64,000 bases of DNA from Hyperoodon ampullatus (GCA_949752795.1 OX457060.1:108140949-108204948), one strand, 5' to 3'; positions 34,921-47,284 are shown, counted from the first letter of the stretch. Translations and numbers: made by a program. Notes: generated by a model not told the origin, from the sequence alone.

Positions 34921-36959
34921 AGAGGAGTAAGACGTGGAGATCACCTTTCTCCCCGTAAATACATCAAAAATACATCCACATGTGGAACAACTCCTACATA
35001 ACACCTATTGAACGTTGGCAGAAGACCTCAGACTTCCCAAAAGGCAAGAAAATCCTCACGTACCTGGGTAGGGCAAAACAAAAAAGAAAAAACAGAGCAA
35101 AAGTATACGGATGGGACCAGTACCTCTGGGAGGGAGCTGTGAAGGAGGAAAAGTTTCCACACACTAGGAAGCCCCTTCACGGGCAGAGACGGGGATGGGT
35201 AGGGGGGAAGCTTCAGAGCCATGAAGGAGAGCACAGCAACAGGGGTGCAGAGGGCAAAGCGGAGAGACTCACACACAAAGGATCAGTGCTGACCAGCACT
35301 CACCAGCCTAAGAGGCTTGTTTGCTCACACACTGGGGCGGGTGGGGGCTGGGAGCTGAGGCTTGGGCTTTGGAGGTCAGACTCCAGGAAGAGGACTGTGG
35401 TTGGCTGCATTAAGACAGCCTGAAGGGGGCTAGTGTGTCAGAGCTAGTCAGAAGGGGGTACAGGAAAAAGTCTGGACCTACTGGAGAGGCAAGAGACCTT
35501 TGTTTACGGGTGTGTGAGGAAAGGGGATTCCTTCCCAGTGTGCCCACAGAAGGCAGAGCACTGCCTAAGCGAGCTCCAGTGACAGGCGCGAGCCACAGCT
35601 ATCACCTCAGACCCGAGAGACGTGCATGAAACACTATGGCTGCTGCCACTGCCGCCAAGAATCCTGTGTTCAAGTGCAGGTCACTATCCACACCATCACT
35701 CCCCAGGAGCCTGTACAGCACACCACTGCCAGGGTCCCGAGATCCAGGGACTACTTCCCTGGGAGAACACACAGCATGCCTCAGAATGTTGCAAAGTCAT
35801 GCCAGCCTCTGCCACCTCAGGCTTGCCCCACATTCCAATTATGACTACCATACCCCTCCCTTCCCCTCAGCCTGAGTGAACAAGAGAGCCCTAATCGGCT
35901 GATGCTCTAACCTCCTCCTATCTGGGTGGGGAACAGACACCTGAGCGCAACCTACACACAGAGGCAGGGCAAAAACCAAAGCTGAACTCCAGGAGCTGTG
36001 CGAACAAAGAAGAGAAAAGGAAATTTCTCCATGCAGCCTCAGGACCAGCAGATTAAATCCCCACAATCAACTTGATAAACCCTGCATCTGAAGAATACCT
36101 GAATAGACAACGAATGTTCCCAAAATTGAAGTGCTGGACTTTGGGAGCAATTGCAGACTTGGGGTTTGCCTTCTGTGTCTAATTTATTTCTGGTTTTATG
36201 TTTACCCTAGTACAATATTTAGTGCTTATTATCATTGGTGGATTTATTTATTGGTTTGGTTGCTCTCTTCCTTTATATATATATATATTTTTTTCTTTTT
36301 CTCTGTTTATGAGTGCGTATGTGTATGCTTCTTTGTGCGATATTGTCTGAAAAGGTTTGCTTTCACCATTTGTCCTACAGTTCTGTCTGTTCGTTTTATT
36401 GTTTTCTTTTTCTTTTTTTAGTGTGCGTTTCTTTTTTCCTCTTCCTTTTCTTCTGAGCAGTTTGGCTAGCAAGGTCTTGGTGCTCTGGCCAGGTGTCAGG
36501 CCTGAGACTTCGAGGTGGGACGGCTGAGTCCAGGACACTGGACCACGAAAAACTGCCCAGCCCCATGTAATATCAATTGGTGATAGCTCATCCAGAGATC
36601 TTCATCTCAACACTAAGACACAGCTCCACCCAACGGCCAGAAATATCCAGTGCAGGATGCCCCATGCCAAACAGCTAGCAAGACAGGAACACAACCCCAC
36701 CCATTAGCAGAGAGGCTGCCTAAAGTCATACTAAGTTCACAGACACTCCAAAACACACCACCGGATGTGGGTTTGCCCACCAGAAGGACAAGATCCAGCC
36801 CCACCCACCATAACACAGGCACCAGCCCCCTCCACCAGGAAGCCAACACCAGACACTGAACCATCAAGCTCACCCACTGAGGGCAGACACCAAACATAAT
36901 GGGAACTACAAACCTGCAGCCTGCAAAAAGGAGACCCCAAACACATTAAATTAAACAAA

Positions 36960-37847
36960 ATGAGAAAACAGAGAAATATGCAGCAGATGAAGGGGCAAGG
37001 TAAAAACCCACCAGACCTAACAAATGAAGAGGAAATAGGCAGCCTACTTGAAAACAGAACTCAGACTATGACAGTAAACATGACCCAAAACCTTGGAAAC
37101 AGAATAGAGAAAATACAAGAAACATTTAACAAGGACCTAGAAGAACTAAAGAGCAAACAAACAATGATGGACAACACAATAAATGAAATTAAAAATACTC
37201 TAGAGAAAATAAATAGCAGAATAACTGAGGCAGAAGAACGGATAAGTCAACTGGAAGATAATAGAGTGGAAATAATGCTTCAGAGCAGAATAAAGAAAAA
37301 AGAATGAAAATAACTGAGGACAGTCTCAGAGACCTCTGGGATAACATTAAACACACCAACTTTCAAATTATACAGGTCCCAGAAGAAGAAGAGAAAAATA
37401 AAGGGTCTGAGAAAATATTTGAAGAGATTATAGTTGAAAACTTCCCTAACATGGGAAAGAAATACTCAAGCAAGTAAAGGAAGTGCAGACTCCATACAGG
37501 AGAAATCCAAGGAGAAACACACCAAGACACATATTAATCAAACTATCAAAAATTAAATACAAATAAAAAATATTAAAAGCAGCAACAGAAAAGCAACAAA
37601 TAACATACAAGGGAAACTGCATAAGGTTCACAGGTGATCTTTCAGCAGAAACTCTGCAAACCAGAAGGGAGTGGCAGGACATATTTCAAGGGATGAAAGG
37701 GAAAAACCTACAACAAACATTACTCTACCCAGCAAGGATCTCATTCAGATTGGATGGAGAAATTAAAACCTTACAGACAAGCAAAGGTTAAGAGAATTCA
37801 GCACCACCAAACTAGCTTTACAACAAATGCTAAAGGAACTTCTCTAG
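36960..37847 (+). pseudogene. L1 ORF1, copy 2, frameshifted
   Basis: It opens MRKQRNMQQMKGQGK at 36960 and keeps the coiled-coil region (NRIEKIQETFNKDLEEL, KINSRITEAEERISQLED) up to a frameshift-induced stop at 37305-37307. The RNA-binding and C-terminal parts are still recognisable in other frames and end QQMLKELL at 37847. Compared with copy 1 it retains the four bases lost near 17620 there, so the two copies have different lesions. Confidence 0.92.
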
Positions 37848-37903
37848 GCAGGAAACACGAGAAGGAAAAGACCTATAAAAACAAACCCAAAACAATTAAG
37901 AAA

Positions 37904-40900
37904 ATGGTAATAGTAACATACATATCAATAATTACCTTAAATGTAAATGGATTAAATGCTCCAACCAAAAGACACAGACTGGCTGAATGGATACAAAAAT
38001 AAGACCCGTATATATGCTGTCTACAAAAGACCCACTTCTGACCTCGGGACACATACAGACTGAAAGTGAAGGGATGGAAAAAGATATTCCATGCAAATGG
38101 AAATCAAAAGAAAGCTGGAGTACAAATCCTCATATAAGACAAAAGAGACTTTAAAATTAAGACTATTAAAAGAGACAAAGAAAGACTCTACATAATGATC
38201 AAGGGATCAAACCAAGAAGAAGATACAAGAATTGCAAATATTTTTGCACCCATCATAGGAGCACCTTAGTACATAAGGCAAATGCTAACAGCCATAAAAG
38301 GGGAAATCGACAGTAACACAATAATAGTAGCAGACTTTAACACCCCACTTTCACCAATGGACAGATAATCCGAACAGAAAATAAATAAGGAAACACAAAC
38401 TTTAAATGACACAATAGACCAGACAGACTTAATTGATAAATATCTGCATCTAAAACACTGCATCCAAAAACAGAATACACTTTCTTCTCAAGTGCTCATG
38501 GAACATTCTTCAAGATAGATCATATCTTCGGTCACAAGTCAAGCCTTGGTAAATTTAAGAAAACTGAAATCATATCAAGTATCTTTTCTGACCACAACAC
38601 AATGAGACTAGACATCAATTACAGGAAAAAAATTGTAAAAAAATACAAACATATGAAGGCTAAACAATACATTACTAAATAACCAAGAGATCACTGAAGA
38701 AATCAAAGAAATCAAAGAGGAAATCAAAAAATTACCATATTCTATCATTACTATCTCTTCTTAGTGGCTCTTGGTGAACACAAAGGACCACTATAAAATA
38801 CAATGAAGGAGATTTTTCACATGAAGAGATCAAATACTTTCAAAATTTTTGTTTGGGGAGAAAGTATAATTATGAAAGAAAATGTGAAAATTGAAACAGG
38901 ACTGCCAACTCGTCCATTTGATAAGTTAGAACATTAAATTCAAATGAATAATACAAACACATGGAGGATAAACAATACAGTACTAAATAACCAAGAGATC
39001 ACTGACAATATCAGAGGAAACCAAAAAATACCTAAAAACAAATGACAATGAAAACACAGCCCAAAACCTATGGGATGCAGCAAAAGCAGTTCTAAGATGG
39101 AAGCTTATAGCAATACAATCCTACCTCAAGAAACAAGAAACATCTCAAATAAATAACCAAACTTTACACCTAAAGAAAGTACAGAAAGAAGAACAAAAAA
39201 ACCCAAAGCTAGCAGAAGGAAAGAAATCATAAAGATCAAATCAGAAATAAATGAAAAAAGAAATGAAGGAAATGATAGCAAAGATCAATAAAACTAAAAG
39301 CTGGTTCTTTAAGAAGATAAACAAAATTGATAAACCATTAGCCAGACTCATCAAAAAAAAAAAAAAAAAAGGGAGAAGACTCAAATCAACAGAATTAGAA
39401 ATGAAAAAGAAGTAACAACTGACACTTCAGAAATACAAAGGATCATGAAAGATTACTACAAGCAACTATAAGCCAATAAAATGGACAACCTGGAAGAAAT
39501 GGACAAACTCTTAGAAAAGGATGGCCCTCTGAGACTGAACCAGGAAGAAGTAGAAAATATAAACAGACCAAACACAAGCACTGACCAAAACACAAACCAA
39601 ACACTGTGATTAAAATTATTCCAACAAACAAAAGCCAAGGACCAGATGGCTTCACAGGCGAATTCTATCAAACACTTCAAGAAGAACTAACACCTATCCT
39701 TCTCAAACTCTTCCAAAATATAGCAGAGGGAGGAACACTCCCAAACTCATTCTACAAGGCCACCATCACCCTGATACCAAACTCAGACAAAGATGTCACA
39801 CAAAAAGAAAACTATAGGCCAATATCACTGATGAATATAGATGCCAAAATCCTCAACAAAATACTAGCAAACAGAATCCAACAGCAGATTAAAAGGATCA
39901 TATACCATGTTCAAGTGGGGTTTATCCCAAGAATGCAAGGATTCTTCAATATATGCAAATAAATCAATGTGACATACCATATTAACAAACTGAAGGATAA
40001 AAACCATATGATGATCTCAACAGATGCAGAAAAATCTTTCCACAAAATTCAATACCCGTTTATGATAAAAACTCTCCAGAAAGTGGGCATACATGGAACC
40101 TACCTCAACATAATAAAGGCCATATATGACAAACCCACAGCCGATATCGTTCTCAATGGTGAAAAACTGAAACCATTTCCTCTAAGATCAGGAACAAGAC
40201 AAGGTTGTCCACTCTCACCACTATTATTGAACATAGTTTTGGAACTTTTCGCCACAGCAATCAGAGAAGAAAAAGAAATAAAAGAAATCAAATTGGAAAA
40301 CAAGAAGTAAAACCGTCACTGTTTGCAGATGATATGATTCTATACATAGAGAATCCTAAAGATGCTACCAGAAAACTACTAGAGGTAAGCAATGAATTTG
40401 GTAAAGTAGCAGGAACAAAATTAATGCACAGAAATCTCTTGCATTCCTATACAATAATGATGAAAAGTCTGAAAGAGAAATTAAGGAAACACTCCCATTT
40501 ACCACTGCAACAAAAGGAATAAAATACCTAGGAATAAACCTACCTAAGGAGACAAAAAACCTGCAAGGAAAAAACTGTAAGGCACTGATGAAACAAATTA
40601 AAGATGATACAAATAGATGGAGAGATATACCATGTTCTTGGATTGGAAGAATCAATGTTGTGAAAATGACTATACTACCTAAAGCAATCTACAGATTCAA
40701 TGCAATCCCTATCAAACTACCACTGGCATTTTTCACAGAAATTAACAAAAAAATTCACAATTTGTATGGAAACACAAAAGACCCCAAATAGCCAAAGCAA
40801 ATTTGAGAAAGAAAATGGAGCTGGAGGAATCAGGCTCCCGGACTTCCGGCTATACTACATAGCTACAGTAATCAAGAAATTATGGTACTGGCACAAAAAC

Positions 40901-42020
40901 AGAAATATAGATCAATTCAACAGGATAGAAAGCCCAGAGAAAAACCCACGCACATAAGCTCACCTTATCTTTTTGATAAAGGAGGCAAGAATATACAATA
41001 GAGAAAAGACAGTCTCTTCAGTAAGTGGTTCTGGGAAAACTGGACAAGCTACATGTAAAACAATGAAATTAGAACACTCCCTAACACCATATACAAAAAT
41101 AAACTCAAAATGGATTAAAGACCTAAAGGTAAGGCCAGACACTATAAACCTCTTAGAGGAAAACATAGGCAGAACACTCTATGACATAAATCACAGCAAG
41201 ATCCTTTTGGACCCACCTCCTAGAGAAATGGAAATAAAAATAAAAATAAACAAATGGGACCTAATGAAACTTAAAAGCTTTTGCACAGAGAAGGGAACCA
41301 TAAACACGATGAAAAGACAACCCTCAGAATGGGAGAAAATATTTGCAAATTAAGTAACTGACAGAGTATTAATCTCCAAAATATATAAGCAGCTCATGCA
41401 CCTCAATAGCAAAAAAACAAACAATCCAATCCAAAAATGGGCAGAAGACTTAAACAGACATTTCTCCAAAGAAGATATACAGATTTCCAACAAACACATG
41501 AAAGGATGCTCAACATCACTAATCATTAGAGAAATGCAAATCAAAACTACAATGAGGTATCACCTCACAGTGGTCACAATGGCCATCATCGAAAAAGCTA
41601 CAAACAATAAATGCTGCAGAGGGTGTGGAGAAAAGGGAACCCTCTTGCACTGTTGGTGGGAATGTAAATTGATACAGCCACTATGGAGAACAGTATGGAG
41701 GTTCCTTAAAAAACTAAAAATAGAGCTACCATATGACCCAGCAATCCCAGTACTGGGCATATACCCTGAGAAAACAATAATTCTAAAAGAGACATGTACC
41801 ACAATGTTCGTTGCATCACTATTTACAACAGCCGGGACATGGAATCAACCTAAGTATCCATCAATAGATGAATGGATAAAGAAGACGTGGCACATATATA
41901 CAATGGAATATTACTCAGCCATAAAAAGCTATGAAATTGAGTTATTTGTAGTGAGGTGAATGGACCTAGAGTCTGTCATACAGAGTGAAGTCAGAAAAAG
42001 AAAAACAAATACCATATGCT
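37904..42020 (+). pseudogene. L1 ORF2 (endonuclease / reverse transcriptase), copy 2, disrupted
   Basis: ATG at 37904 gives MVIVTYISIITLNVNGLNAP. In-frame stops follow at 38000-38002 (TAA) and 38039-38041 (TGA, codon 46, the same codon as in copy 1). RT blocks: '[15 protein letters not shown]' and '[14 protein letters not shown]' in 39606-39962, '[15 protein letters not shown]' in 39969-40310, and the catalytic FADD at 40322-40333. The C-terminal region ([17 protein letters not shown], a cysteine/histidine motif) lies within 41396-41959. It is interrupted at 38734-38950 and by several frameshifts. Confidence 0.92.
38734..38950. other. Non-L1 segment inside L1 copy 2
   Basis: About 217 bp that do not match L1 copy 1 at this point. 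The L1 text before it (38643-38733) and after it (38951-39032) are two diverged versions of the same ORF2 stretch. No recognisable SINE, LTR or TIR structure is present. Confidence 0.75.
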
Positions 42021-42419
42021 AACACACATACATGGAATTTAAAAAAAAACAGTTCTGATGAACCTAGGGGCAGGATAAGAATAAAGACACAGAGGTAGAA
42101 AATGGACTTGAGGATACAGGGAGGGGGAAGGGTAAGCTGGGACCAAGTGAAAGAGCAGCACTGACATATATACACTACCAAATGTAAACAAGATAGCTAG
42201 TGGGAAGCAGCCGCACAGCACAGGGAGATCAGCTTGGTGCTTTATGTCCACTTAGAGGCGTGGGATAAGGAGGGTGGGAGGGAGATGCAAGAGGGAGGAG
42301 ATATGGGGATATATGTATATGTATAGCTGATTCACTTTGTTATATAGCAGAAACTAACACAACATTGTAAAGCAATTATACTCCAATAAAGATGTTAAAA
42401 ACAACAACAAAAAAAGATG

Positions 42420-45400
42420 ACGGAAGAGTTTGTGGCCTGTAACCATTATTTGGTCTCAGGCTAAGATAAATCAGCAGAATAAAAAGGATCAAGCAGGTGA
42501 TAGATTCTTAGCTAGAGAAAAAAGCAGAATGACCTGATACAAATCCACATATGCATAATCTGAACTGATAATTCTGTAAGTTTCCCTTTCTAACTTGATT
42601 TCCTTTGGGATACCTCACACTGCACTTTAAACTAAATGTAGAAATAATCAAGAATGTGAATCTATCCTCTGCACAGGCTTTATAAATCTTTTCAAGGGCA
42701 TATATAAATGATTTAGGGGGTTTTCTTTTATTTTAAATTATCTGCCCCACTGATCCCTTACAAAAATGCTGCTCATCAAGCACAGACTGAATAAAGATAT
42801 TCATGGAAGAACAAAAAATTAACATTAGTTGTAACTCTGAAGAACCTGTCATTGTCTGCTTTACCACAGCCATCACCCATTTCTTTTAAACTACTTGCAG
42901 ACTACTTAGTTGGAAGTGTAATTAAATCTTGCTGTGTTTAAACTCACTTGACTGTCATCTGCAGATTTACCTGATTGGGAAATGTGCCACTTCACGCGAT
43001 GCACGTACAAAATTACACACAACACACACGTGCACGCGAGTTAGAAAAAAGACACTATCAACTACTAATTGGCATGCATGATGGTAAAACAAGAAAATAT
43101 AATACTTTTTAAAATATAAATCATGTCTAATGCTTTCTTTCTCCCTGTTCATCCTTTAGTTGATTGATGTTCTCATCAGCAATGTAACATCAGCAGTGAC
43201 CTACAAGGAAATTATAGCAATGCATTTTCCCTAGGGCTTCCATTTACACTATAAATTATGAATGCATTATTATGCTGCCACTTTGGTTTTGAAGAGCTTA
43301 TGTTAATTAAAGGCTAAGAAAGCACACATGCAGCACAATTATTTTTAATTAAGATTAAAATAATTCAGTTTGTCAATACAGTCCTCAGTGGGAATGATGG
43401 CTTAATGTGTCACAATTTCTTGTCTATGTAGTACAGCCATGTCTAATACTTGTTTTTAGTTCCTTACCTTTTAAGTATATAGACCTCAAGGTCACCCAGA
43501 GATCAACCTCATGCTTGAGACAGTGCTCATATAAGCAATTCTGGAGTGAACATTATGTACTAAACACTATCCTTTCTGAAGTGGATTCTATATTTTAGGA
43601 ATTTGCAAACGTGTTTTGGATGACCTCTGAATTTGTTACTAAAATGGAGACTAATTATTTCTGTATAAATTTAAGTAGAATAACAAATGGCACACAGCAA
43701 ATGTATGAGACCATATTATAAAACAAATATATTTGACCATGATATTTTAAGAAGTGTGAAATTTCAGACTTTTTCCTGCAATTTAAAGTTAAGGAACTGG
43801 GAGTTAAGTTTAAAAGTAAGCCCAACTAATTTTTCTTTTTAAATTGTTAAAAAAATGAATAGTACACAATTGAGTAAAGTTTGTCTTTTTAATTTAGAAT
43901 AATTCCAATTTTCCCATGTCTGCCAAGTTTATAAAAATCAAAAAAAAAAAGTTGATCTTGCAATGTATTTAACAAATACTCTTACTTCAGAAAAACACTA
44001 AAACCTCCAACTCATGGCATTTCTAGGCAATAAACATTTCAGTCTTGCTACTGTGTTGTTACATGTGAGGGTTTGTTTCTCCATGAAATAAGACTTGTCA
44101 TAAGTATTTAAGGGCAGTTTCCATAAAAATGGAACTTTGATAAGCTATCAGTTAGGAGAAGTCATACCCCACACAGGGATATGCTCAAGTGACATTTTCT
44201 TTTATTCCTGCCAGGAGTGCAAATCTTAAGGCTGCCAAGAAATCTAAATGTTTAATTTTGTCATAGTAGCAAGCCAGTAGAGACAAAGCAATGACCACAT
44301 TCCTGAAGACAGAGATTCCTCAGGGAACTCTGGGGCTGAATCATTTAGAGAAGCAGGCCCAAATTGATGCTGTTGGGACTCTAGTACAATGAAAAGACAA
44401 AGTCAAAATGAAGAAAGTATAATTAAAAATTTTCTTTTGACAGTTTACTTCACTTTAATTGGCAACTTAACACCTGTGCTCGTTTCAGTGGCAAAGTTCG
44501 GTTTTTAACAGGAGACAATGTCCCTTCACAGGTAACTCTAAATTATATAAGAAAAAAAAATGTTCAGTGCCTGATGAAAACATTAAATTCTATAAACACT
44601 GATCTATACTTTATAGAGTATTCATATTATTTAAACTGGGCACTTTCATAAGGATGTAATTAATAGTTGTGTCAAAACAAGAGGAGAAAACTGAACACAT
44701 TGGGGGATAACAGGGAATTATACACACAAGGAAAAGGACCTTTAAATTTCAGTTGGTAACCACAAAAATTTTCTTGGAAAAACCTTAAAATCAGTTTCTT
44801 GAAATACATCTAAACTTATTTATTCTATGCTGTTTTATTGGATGTTAATATATATTGAAATAATACTAAATGATTGTGTTTGTGACTTTTACTAACAATG
44901 CCTTCAAAAGTACATTTTAGCATATCCAATAAAAGAGAAGAACCAACATTAAGCAGTTGGTTTTGATTTTTTATTGGATAGAACTGTATTGCCTGGGTAG
45001 CCTAGAGCCATAACTAATGGCTTCCCTTCTAACCAATCTTCTCTCTAGGTCCTCCTTGATTGGTTAATATTTCCTAATTTTTACAGACATTCAAATAAAA
45101 TTAGTCTAGTACCAGAATAAATAAGAACACATATGCTGCCATTTCTTACTTTCCTGTCCTTTCCTATAAAATCTGTCTTGCACTTTGATGATGCCTTTAT
45201 GGTTTGACAGAATCTAAGAATCTTCAGTATTGTTTCTTTTTTCATTTTTCAGATATAATCCTTTATTGATAGCCATAACTTTCAATGATGAACGTTATCT
45301 TTGTTAGAGTAGTAAAAATAGTACACACATAATTCTATCCTGAATAGAATGTCTCTGTACCTGGAAGCAATCAATTTACAAGGAGAAAAGCTTTGCTTAC

Positions 45401-45682
45401 TTGTATGTATGTATGTATTTGTATGTAAAGGAGAGGGGGAAAAAACCCTGTAAAGTGTGTCCCAAGTATAAAGATATTTAGTAAGTTAAATGAATTACTT
45501 ATGAATTTTATTTTAATATTCCTGTTGAAAAATGAATATGTAGGATCACACTGTCATTTCTTAAAATATGAAACAATAAGAATTGGTTGTTTTTTTAAAA
45601 AAACAGTTCCTAAAATTGGAATGTAATGAATTAATTAAATGTTGAACTATGATTAAAAGAGTAATTTTCTTTCCCCCTTTAG
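42420..45682. other. Unique sequence; possible conserved non-coding element at 43150-43420
   Basis: This is the longest stretch in the second half without a clear repeat. 43150-43420 has mixed-composition, repeat-free text with several TAAT/ATTA homeodomain-type cores and 'ttaattaaagg', unlike the decayed repeats around it. No coding exon is convincing here; a 44489-44531 segment has acceptor-like and donor-like edges but is unsupported otherwise. Confidence 0.35.
45402..45427. repeat. (GTAT)n short tandem repeat
   Basis: About five units, with one interruption. Confidence 0.9.
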
Positions 45683-45794
45683 AGATGCCTGGTATCTTTT
45701 TATAGAGGATGATAACGGAGCTATGCAAGAAACCTCTGAGTCGCTAGAAGAATGGATGTGTGACCACAATCGGTATATTGCCAGGAACAGATGA
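45683..45794 (+). CDS. Candidate 3' terminal exon of an unidentified host gene
   Basis: A pyrimidine tract and AG (ttttctttcccccttt/ag, AG at 45681-45682) precede an open frame that reads DAWYLFIEDDNG from 45684 and ends EEWMCDHNRYIARNR at the TGA 45792-45794. An AATAAA follows at 45835-45840, which would give a very short 3'UTR. The 36-residue peptide is acidic then basic, with tryptophans and no low complexity, unlike translated repeats. The first base of the exon would complete a codon from an upstream exon, which I do not find in the window. I do not recognise the protein. A frame this short can occur by chance, so the combination of acceptor, composition and poly(A) signal is the argument. 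Confidence 0.35.
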
Positions 45795-45834
45795 AGCAAA
45801 GGAGGAGACATAATTAAGCTTTTCACACATTTTA

Positions 45835-45840
45835 AATAAA
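45835..45840 (+). terminator. Poly(A) signal AATAAA after the candidate exon
   Basis: A canonical hexamer 40 bases after the stop codon. Such hexamers are frequent by chance in DNA this AT-rich. Confidence 0.35.
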
Positions 45841-45857
45841 CATTCTAAAATGTTTTG

Positions 45858-45887
45858 AAATAACTTTTGAAATTTCAAAAGTTATTT
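45858..45887. repeat. Perfect 30-bp palindrome
   Basis: The 15-base arm aaataacttttgaaa is followed without spacer by its exact reverse complement. It lies 17 bases after the AATAAA of the candidate exon, where cleavage would be expected. Confidence 0.95.
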
Positions 45888-46555
45888 ATGCCATATATGC
45901 TCTCATGTTGTACTGTATTTCTTGGTTGTTTTTATAGCTGTGATTTTATTAGAAAAAATATGAATCAGATTAATTCCCCATAAAACAGAAGCTATAATTC
46001 TATGGAAACAAGTTCAAGTTAAGCCAAGTAAGCAACTCCCTTGTCATTTTTATTATACTTTTTTTCCCCATTTTGACGTATTACTTAAAAACATCTTCAA
46101 ATCCACACAACTCCAATGTACCATTCCATTCAGAACGACACAGGTTTCTATCTCAGCTCTCATAAAACTGCAGGCATGGTTGGTCTATATTCCATACTTT
46201 TTACTGATCTAAGGCAAGCATTCTCCATGTTTGCTTTGAAAATGAGCAAAATACCACAATTCATCAAACATCTATCATCTGCACAAGGCATTCTTCATGT
46301 TTCAGGTTATATGGCACAATATATGCTTTAATGCTTTGACTTAAAATGACAAATGGTGATCTAAGTATTCTGAGAAAAACTCAGACAAGAAAAATTTTAT
46401 ATATTTTACAAATATCTAAAAACACATTTTAAACAAAAATATTATGAATTAAGTCTATACATGTCTAGATAGGGTCTGTAATTTTTTTTTTCCTGAAGCT
46501 ACCTTAATTCAAGGATAGTTGTACTATGTTATTTTTCTCTTAAAACTGAGAGTTG
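45888..46555. other. Unique AT-rich sequence
   Basis: The open frame 46116-46331 (+) has no recognisable domain. The region would be downstream flank or an alternative 3'UTR if the candidate exon is real. Confidence 0.4.
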
Positions 46556-46705
46556 TGATGACCCAGATGGGTGGGATGGCGGGGGAGGTGGGAGGGAAGT
46601 CCAAGAGGGAGGGGATATATGTACACATATAGCTGAATCACTTCATTGTACAGCAGAAACTAACACAACATTGTAAAGCAATTACACACCAATAAAAAAA
46701 TACGC
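46556..46705 (+). mobile_element. L1 3'UTR fragment, plus strand
   Basis: It has 'gggtgggatggcgggggagg', 'gagggaggggatatatgtac', 'agcagaaactaacacaacat' and 'tgtaaagcaattacacacca' ending 'ataaaaaaa': the 3'UTR G-rich tract and end of a cetartiodactyl-type L1. 5'-truncated. Confidence 0.9.
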
Positions 46706-47060
46706 AAGATAAATACTGGAAAGAAAAAAAGAAACTGAGTTGATATTTTTCCTTGGTAAAAACAAATCACATTTTAGTGATTTAAAAACTCTGAATTGCA
46801 ATTATCCTTGCAAGGTATTTGTGGTGAAAATACCTCAGAAATGTTCAAATTTCTCTGCTAGATATCAGAAATAAGAGTGGGTCATTTAAACACAGCAGGC
46901 TTTTTATTAAGCAGAATACTGAGTGAAAGGAATACTGTGATTAATTAAATTTTCTTTGAGTTAAAAACATTAAAAAAATTTTTTTGACTCTTGAAATAGA
47001 TTTTTTTTCCTAAAATGTCTCTTAGCAGATATATTATAACTTGTGCAGCCAAACATAGGT

Positions 47061-47106
47061 GAGATAGAACTTTGAAGTCAAAGGAGATAGAACTTTGAAG
47101 TCAAAG
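47061..47106 (+). repeat. Perfect tandem duplication of 23 bp
   Basis: Bases 47061-47083 are repeated exactly at 47084-47106 inside the MIR copy below. Confidence 0.97.
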
Positions 47107-47284
47107 GGTTTGAGTTTAAGTCTTGCATCTATGACCTTAGGTATGTACCTTGAATCTAGGACCTTAGGCAAATAGCCTAGTCCATTTGAGTTTAGTTGCT
47201 GTATGTGTAACATAGGAATACCAATATTTATTCAAATGATTTTTGTGTTAATTAAATAAGAAAATATAAGTAGAAGTATGTTAT
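47061..47284 (-). mobile_element. MIR SINE, minus strand
   Basis: It reads 'actttgaagtcaaagggttt gagtttaagtcttgc', 'tatgaccttaggtatgtacc' and 'tgctgtatgtgtaacatagg', the reverse complement order of MIR. A perfect 23-bp duplication sits at its left edge. Confidence 0.7.

Larger units (their letters stand above)
34901..42412 (+). mobile_element. Near-full-length L1, copy 2, with internal rearrangement
   Basis: Layout is the same as copy 1: 5'UTR 34901-36959, ORF1 36960-37847, ORF2 from 37904, and a 3'UTR ending 'actccaataaagatgtt' plus an A-rich tail. The possible target duplication is short (aaagatg at 34894-34900 and 42413-42419). Unlike copy 1 it has no nested SINE, but ORF2 is interrupted by about 217 bp of foreign sequence (38734-38950) flanked by two diverged copies of one L1 stretch. 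The two halves may therefore come from different L1 copies. Confidence 0.9.

Noticed and set aside
44489..44531. Possible 43-base internal exon (acceptor cgtttcag, donor cacag/gtaact)
   Set aside because: The frame needed to join the candidate exon at 45683 contains a stop, and no other support is present.
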